Shown here piece by piece: positions 60,898 to 64,000 of a stretch of DNA of 64,000 nt (its first letter is position 1; every line of letters starts with the position of its first letter). The DNA is from Donghicola eburneus (GTDB lineage Bacteria; Pseudomonadota; Alphaproteobacteria; Rhodobacterales; Rhodobacteraceae). A model generated the notes under the pieces. The model worked only from the letters and a program-made list of their open reading frames with translations. It had not been told where the DNA came from and made no database searches. The position numbers and the translations under genes are program-made. Location of the stretch: positions 62,001 through 126,000 of the forward strand of contig NZ_FOXY01000008.1 in assembly GCF_900115865.1 (NCBI RefSeq), written 5' to 3'.

Positions 60898-62874
60898 TTA
60901 GAGAACGATGCGGAAGAGCGCGAAGCCTTCGTCGCCTTCGCCCGCCTCAGTGATGTCCAAGGCTGCGATGTCCGCTAGATGTGCTTTGGCTTTGGGGCCG
61001 GTTTCGAACAGCACAGTCGTGTCGGGCACCGGTGCAAATGACCAGTTGTTGTCAGCAGTTGGATTGATCGTACCCTGATCGACGATATAGCGGACAAGGA
61101 TATCGCGGTTGGTGTCCGGCCCTTCGAAGATGATCGTATTGCCCTTGGCTCCGGGGAAGTCACCACCGCCGCTGGCGCGGTAGTTGTTTGTCGCGACGAT
61201 AAATTCCTGATCAGGATCAACAGGTGCGCCGTCGTATGAGAGGTTCACTATACGGTTCGCTTCTGGGTTCAGGTCTTCGCCCTTGGGTCCGAACTTCGAG
61301 GGCTGGGTTAGGTCGATCTGATAGGTTACCCCGTCAATGACGTCGAAGTTGTAGCTGGGGAAGTCGGGGTTCAGCAGGGTCTGGTCCTGTTCACCTGCGG
61401 TGATCTGGTTGAACATACCGGCAGAGCGTTCCAACCAGTCTTTTAGCTGCGCACCAGTAATTTTCACCGCCCGAATCGTGTTGGGGTAGAGATACAGGTC
61501 CGCGACGTTCTTGATCGCCACATCGCCGACTGGCACGTCGGTGTAGTAGTCAGGGCCGCCGCGGCCCCCCGCCTTGAACGGCGCGGCCGCAGAGAGCAAT
61601 GGCAGCCCCGCGTACTCGGTGTCTGCGAGCATCTGTTCAATGTACCACATCTGCGCATTCGACACGATTTGGACGGACGGATCGTCGGCAACCAAAGCGA
61701 AATAGCTGTAGAGCGGCGCGCTGGTCTTGCCCACGGCGCGGCGCACATAGTCCAGCGTTTCGTTATGCTCCTGTCGGACAGATGCGAGCACGGCGTCGTC
61801 GCTTTCGACCAGCGGGGTGATGCTGCGGTCGTCGCCGCGTTCATAGATTGGGCGCACGGTGGCTGAGTGGGTTACGACGCGCCATTCGCCGCCTTCGCGT
61901 TCCAGCATCAAGTCTATCAGGCCCATGTGGCTGCCCCAGAACCCGCCCATGACGGCGGGCTTGCCGTGGATTGTGCCAGCCTCGGCGTCCACACCAGCAT
62001 ATTCTGCGTAGGTCGGGCTGGGGAATACGAGGTGGCTGTGGCCGGTCATCAGAGCGTCAATGCCATCGATTTCGGCCAGCGGGACCGAGGCGTTCTCCAT
62101 CCCGTCAGTTCGCTGGGCTGATCCGATGCCCGAGTGGGACAGGGCGATCACAATATCCGCGCCTTGTTCTTTCATCTCGGGGACGTAGGCTTCTGCTGTT
62201 TCCAGAATGTCGCGAGCTTCGACATTGCCGACCAGATGCTTCGAATCCCAGTTCATGATCTGCGGCGGGACAAACCCGATCAGGCCGATCTTGATCTTGT
62301 GCGACTCGCCCGCTCCGTCGGTGATCGTCCGGTCCAGCAGCACATACGGCTTCACCAGTGCTTCGTCCTGAGTCGGGGAGGCACCTAATTTCGTCGCCAC
62401 ATTGGCCGAGACGACAGGAAAACTGGCGCCAGCCAGTGATTTCATCAGGAAGTTAAGGCCATAATTGAATTCGTGGTTACCCAAGGTCGAAGCATCGAAG
62501 CCCAGCGTGTTCATCGCTGTGATGACGGGGTGCATGTCCCCATCTTTCATGCCCCGTTCGTAGGCGATGTAATCGCCCATAGGGTTGCCTTGTAGAAAAT
62601 CCCCGTTGTCAACGAGCAAGCTGTTCGTCGCCTCGGAACGGATGTCTTTTATGTAAGAGGCCGTGCGGGCGAGGCCGACCGTATCAATGGGTCTGTCCGC
62701 GTAGTAATCATAGGGAAACACATGCACGTGCAGATCCGTTGTCTCCATGATCCGTAGGTGCGCCTGATTGGTAGCGGCGCGTGCGGAAAAGGGGTGTAGA
62801 ACGATCATCGTTCCGCCCGCTGCAGTACTTGCCAGAAAGTTGCGACGTGTAATTCTGTATTTGGAAACGACCAT
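60898..62874 (-). CDS. 2',3'-cyclic-nucleotide 2'-phosphodiesterase / 5'-nucleotidase family, Tat-exported
   Basis: The 658-residue periplasmic enzyme begins with a twin-arginine signal ([14 protein letters not shown], about residues 7-20). The metallophosphatase domain shows the ligands in [37 protein letters not shown] and ALSHSG, and [10 protein letters not shown]; the C-terminal 5'-nucleotidase domain has [15 protein letters not shown]. This is the CpdB-type layout, releasing nucleosides from 2',3'-cNMPs. ATG at 62874 fits the Tat signal; the open frame extends to 63042. Confidence 0.92.
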   Translation of the reverse strand: MVVSKYRITRRNFLASTAAGGTMIVLHPFSARAATNQAHLRIMETTDLHVHVFPYDYYADRPIDTVGLARTASYIKDIRSEATNSLLVDNGDFLQGNPMGDYIAYERGMKDGDMHPVITAMNTLGFDASTLGNHEFNYGLNFLMKSLAGASFPVVSANVATKLGASPTQDEALVKPYVLLDRTITDGAGESHKIKIGLIGFVPPQIMNWDSKHLVGNVEARDILETAEAYVPEMKEQGADIVIALSHSGIGSAQRTDGMENASVPLAEIDGIDALMTGHSHLVFPSPTYAEYAGVDAEAGTIHGKPAVMGGFWGSHMGLIDLMLEREGGEWRVVTHSATVRPIYERGDDRSITPLVESDDAVLASVRQEHNETLDYVRRAVGKTSAPLYSYFALVADDPSVQIVSNAQMWYIEQMLADTEYAGLPLLSAAAPFKAGGRGGPDYYTDVPVGDVAIKNVADLYLYPNTIRAVKITGAQLKDWLERSAGMFNQITAGEQDQTLLNPDFPSYNFDVIDGVTYQIDLTQPSKFGPKGEDLNPEANRIVNLSYDGAPVDPDQEFIVATNNYRASGGGDFPGAKGNTIIFEGPDTNRDILVRYIVDQGTINPTADNNWSFAPVPDTTVLFETGPKAKAHLADIAALDITEAGEGDEGFALFRIVL

Positions 62875-63017
62875 TTCATCATACTCCCATCCATTCCCGG
62901 TATTCAGGTAGAGTGCAACTATGACGCGTGCATGACGATAAGCATTTCTGCAGAGAGGCCGTTGCTGCGCGTGCATCCGCGTGGCATGAAGCTGGAAGAT
63001 TAAGATAGGAACCGGCA

Positions 63018-63986
63018 ATGCGCGACGCAGAGACAGTAACATTCGGAGGCTCTGATCTAGATCGCGCGGCCCATTTGCGTAGCGATGTCAGTGCTCTGGC
63101 AGAGTTGCGGCGGGACCCGACCGGGACGCACATCGTTTTGTGGCAAGGCAAGCCCTTGGTCGAGGGCGATGAAATGGACAGTCTGGTTCGCCTGTCGCAC
63201 GATCACCCGATTTTAGCGGAATGCGACGCCGACGCCCTTTTTCTGGGCATGGAAAAGGGTGGGCCTGTGTTTGGTCACTGGCTCAAAGATTACTGGCCCG
63301 AGGGGCTGGATGGCTCTGAACTGGGTGGATTCGTCGACACCACACAACAAAGCCACCCAACGCTGCGCAGCGATCAGGTCTTTGCCGAGTTGAGAATGAT
63401 TATGACCCGCTTGACCGCGCGGGACGCCGAATTGGCGGCGACCTTGCGGGCGATGGTCGAGTGGCACCGCCGTCACGGGTTCTGCGCCTGCTGCGGCGAA
63501 AAAAGCGAGGTTGGGCAGGGCGGTTGGCAGCGCAGCTGTGACGCCTGCAAGTCCCAGCATTTCCCGCGAACCGACCCTGTTGTGATCATGTTGATTACCC
63601 ATGGCAATTCTGTGCTTCTGGGTCGATCGCCGGGCTGGCCCGAGGGGATGTATTCGCTGCTCGCAGGGTTTGTTGAGCCCGGCGAAACGCTCGAGGCCGC
63701 CGTCCGCCGCGAGGTGATGGAAGAGGCGGGCATTAAAGTCGGGCGCGTCGAATATCTGGCAAGTCAGCCTTGGGCCTTTCCTGCCAGCTTGATGACTGGG
63801 TTCCGCGGCGAAGCTCTGACCAAGGAGATCAAGCTTGATCCCGCAGAGCTGGAGGACGCGGTTTGGTTCACCCGCGAAGAGGTTGCCAAAGCCTTTGTCG
63901 GACAGCACCCGACGTTGAAGCCGGCGCGCAAGGGGGCGATTGCCCAGTTCCTGTTACAGAAGTGGCTTTCTGACCAGTTAGATTGA
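63018..63986 (+). CDS. nudC: NADH pyrophosphatase (NAD-capped RNA hydrolase) NudC
   Basis: NudC splits NAD(H) and removes NAD caps from RNA. The 322-residue protein has the zinc ribbon ([23 protein letters not shown]), the Nudix box ([23 protein letters not shown]) and the NudC-specific [11 protein letters not shown] motif. Complete, ending 14 bases before the window edge. It is divergent from the cyclic-nucleotide phosphodiesterase gene with overlapping frames but about 140 bases between chosen starts. Confidence 0.96.
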   Translation: MRDAETVTFGGSDLDRAAHLRSDVSALAELRRDPTGTHIVLWQGKPLVEGDEMDSLVRLSHDHPILAECDADALFLGMEKGGPVFGHWLKDYWPEGLDGSELGGFVDTTQQSHPTLRSDQVFAELRMIMTRLTARDAELAATLRAMVEWHRRHGFCACCGEKSEVGQGGWQRSCDACKSQHFPRTDPVVIMLITHGNSVLLGRSPGWPEGMYSLLAGFVEPGETLEAAVRREVMEEAGIKVGRVEYLASQPWAFPASLMTGFRGEALTKEIKLDPAELEDAVWFTREEVAKAFVGQHPTLKPARKGAIAQFLLQKWLSDQLD

Positions 63987-64000
63987 AAGATAGATTGAGT

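Noticed and set aside
1-64000. tRNA genes, CRISPR arrays, insertion sequences, prophage
   Set aside because: I looked for T-arm GTTCGA contexts, spaced direct repeats, transposase motifs and phage structural proteins and found none that held up by eye.

Overview
This window is core chromosome from an alphaproteobacterium, most likely Rhodobacterales (Roseobacter/Rhodobacter group). The evidence is an ATP synthase F0 operon with split b and b' subunits and AtpI; the pckA-chvI-chvG-hprK-rapZ-EIIA-HPr block; a DUF1013/TrcR-type regulator; DUF1491, COQ9, BluB and CobC/CobD; and an acyl-CoA dehydrogenase with the N-terminal extension of methylsuccinyl-CoA dehydrogenase (ethylmalonyl-CoA pathway). 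Coding sequence is GC-rich. Genes are tightly packed, with many ATGA/GTGA/TAATG stop-start overlaps. I saw no tRNA, rRNA, CRISPR array, prophage or insertion sequence.

Layout. 0-7 kb, mostly minus strand: an SRP/ribosome operon read leftward (ffh, two GNAT acetyltransferases, chorismate mutase, rpsP, bluB, an unlisted 47-codon membrane ORF, rimM, trmD), then rplS-rpmE. Between trmD and rplS a low-GC plus-strand ORF breaks the usual gene order. 7-9.4 kb: azoR with a divergent LysR regulator and an ArsR regulator. 9.4-12.1 kb: atpI-atpB-atpE-atpF'-atpF, ending in a clear terminator. 12-15.2 kb: a small membrane protein, a FadR-type GntR regulator with a palindromic operator, a multi-pass membrane protein with its own operator-like inverted repeat, and a GNAT enzyme. 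15.3-18.8 kb: smc. 18.8-25.3 kb: GNAT, MltB-type transglycosylase, cobD-cobC, glutathionyl-hydroquinone reductase, a divergent HxlR regulator/qorB pair, and a small conserved protein. 25.3-30.2 kb: a MalY/PatB lyase, then def - def-like - fmt, small membrane proteins, a TRIC-type channel and rnhA. 30.3-32 kb: ispH and a NYN-domain protein.

32-43 kb is a long plus-strand growth and cell-envelope run: folK, rpoZ, rsh (ppGpp), a DUF2062 protein, pdxJ, a LysE exporter, acpS, lepB, rnc, an EamA transporter, era, DUF1491, recO. 43-47.3 kb: mcd, a TauE/SafE permease and pckA. 47.6-53 kb: the ChvIG two-component system followed by the incomplete PTS (HprK, RapZ, EIIA-Man, HPr) and a PlsC-like acyltransferase. 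53-64 kb: rpsU, coq9, a quinone oxidoreductase, RNase T2, the TrcR-like regulator, an NTF2-like protein, recR-ybaB-dnaX, the 4.5S SRP RNA gene, a HAD phosphatase, a Tat-exported cyclic-nucleotide phosphodiesterase, and nudC.

The signals most worth a second look are small. They are the 47-aa ORF coupled to rimM; the low-GC insert beside trmD; a peptide deformylase paralogue lacking its metal-ligand Cys and catalytic Glu; a dispersed intergenic repeat in four copies; a TTAGCAT motif cluster in the pckA/chvI gap; stacked hairpins between atpE and atpF'; and several perfect palindromes at promoters. I found no large undescribed gene system here.
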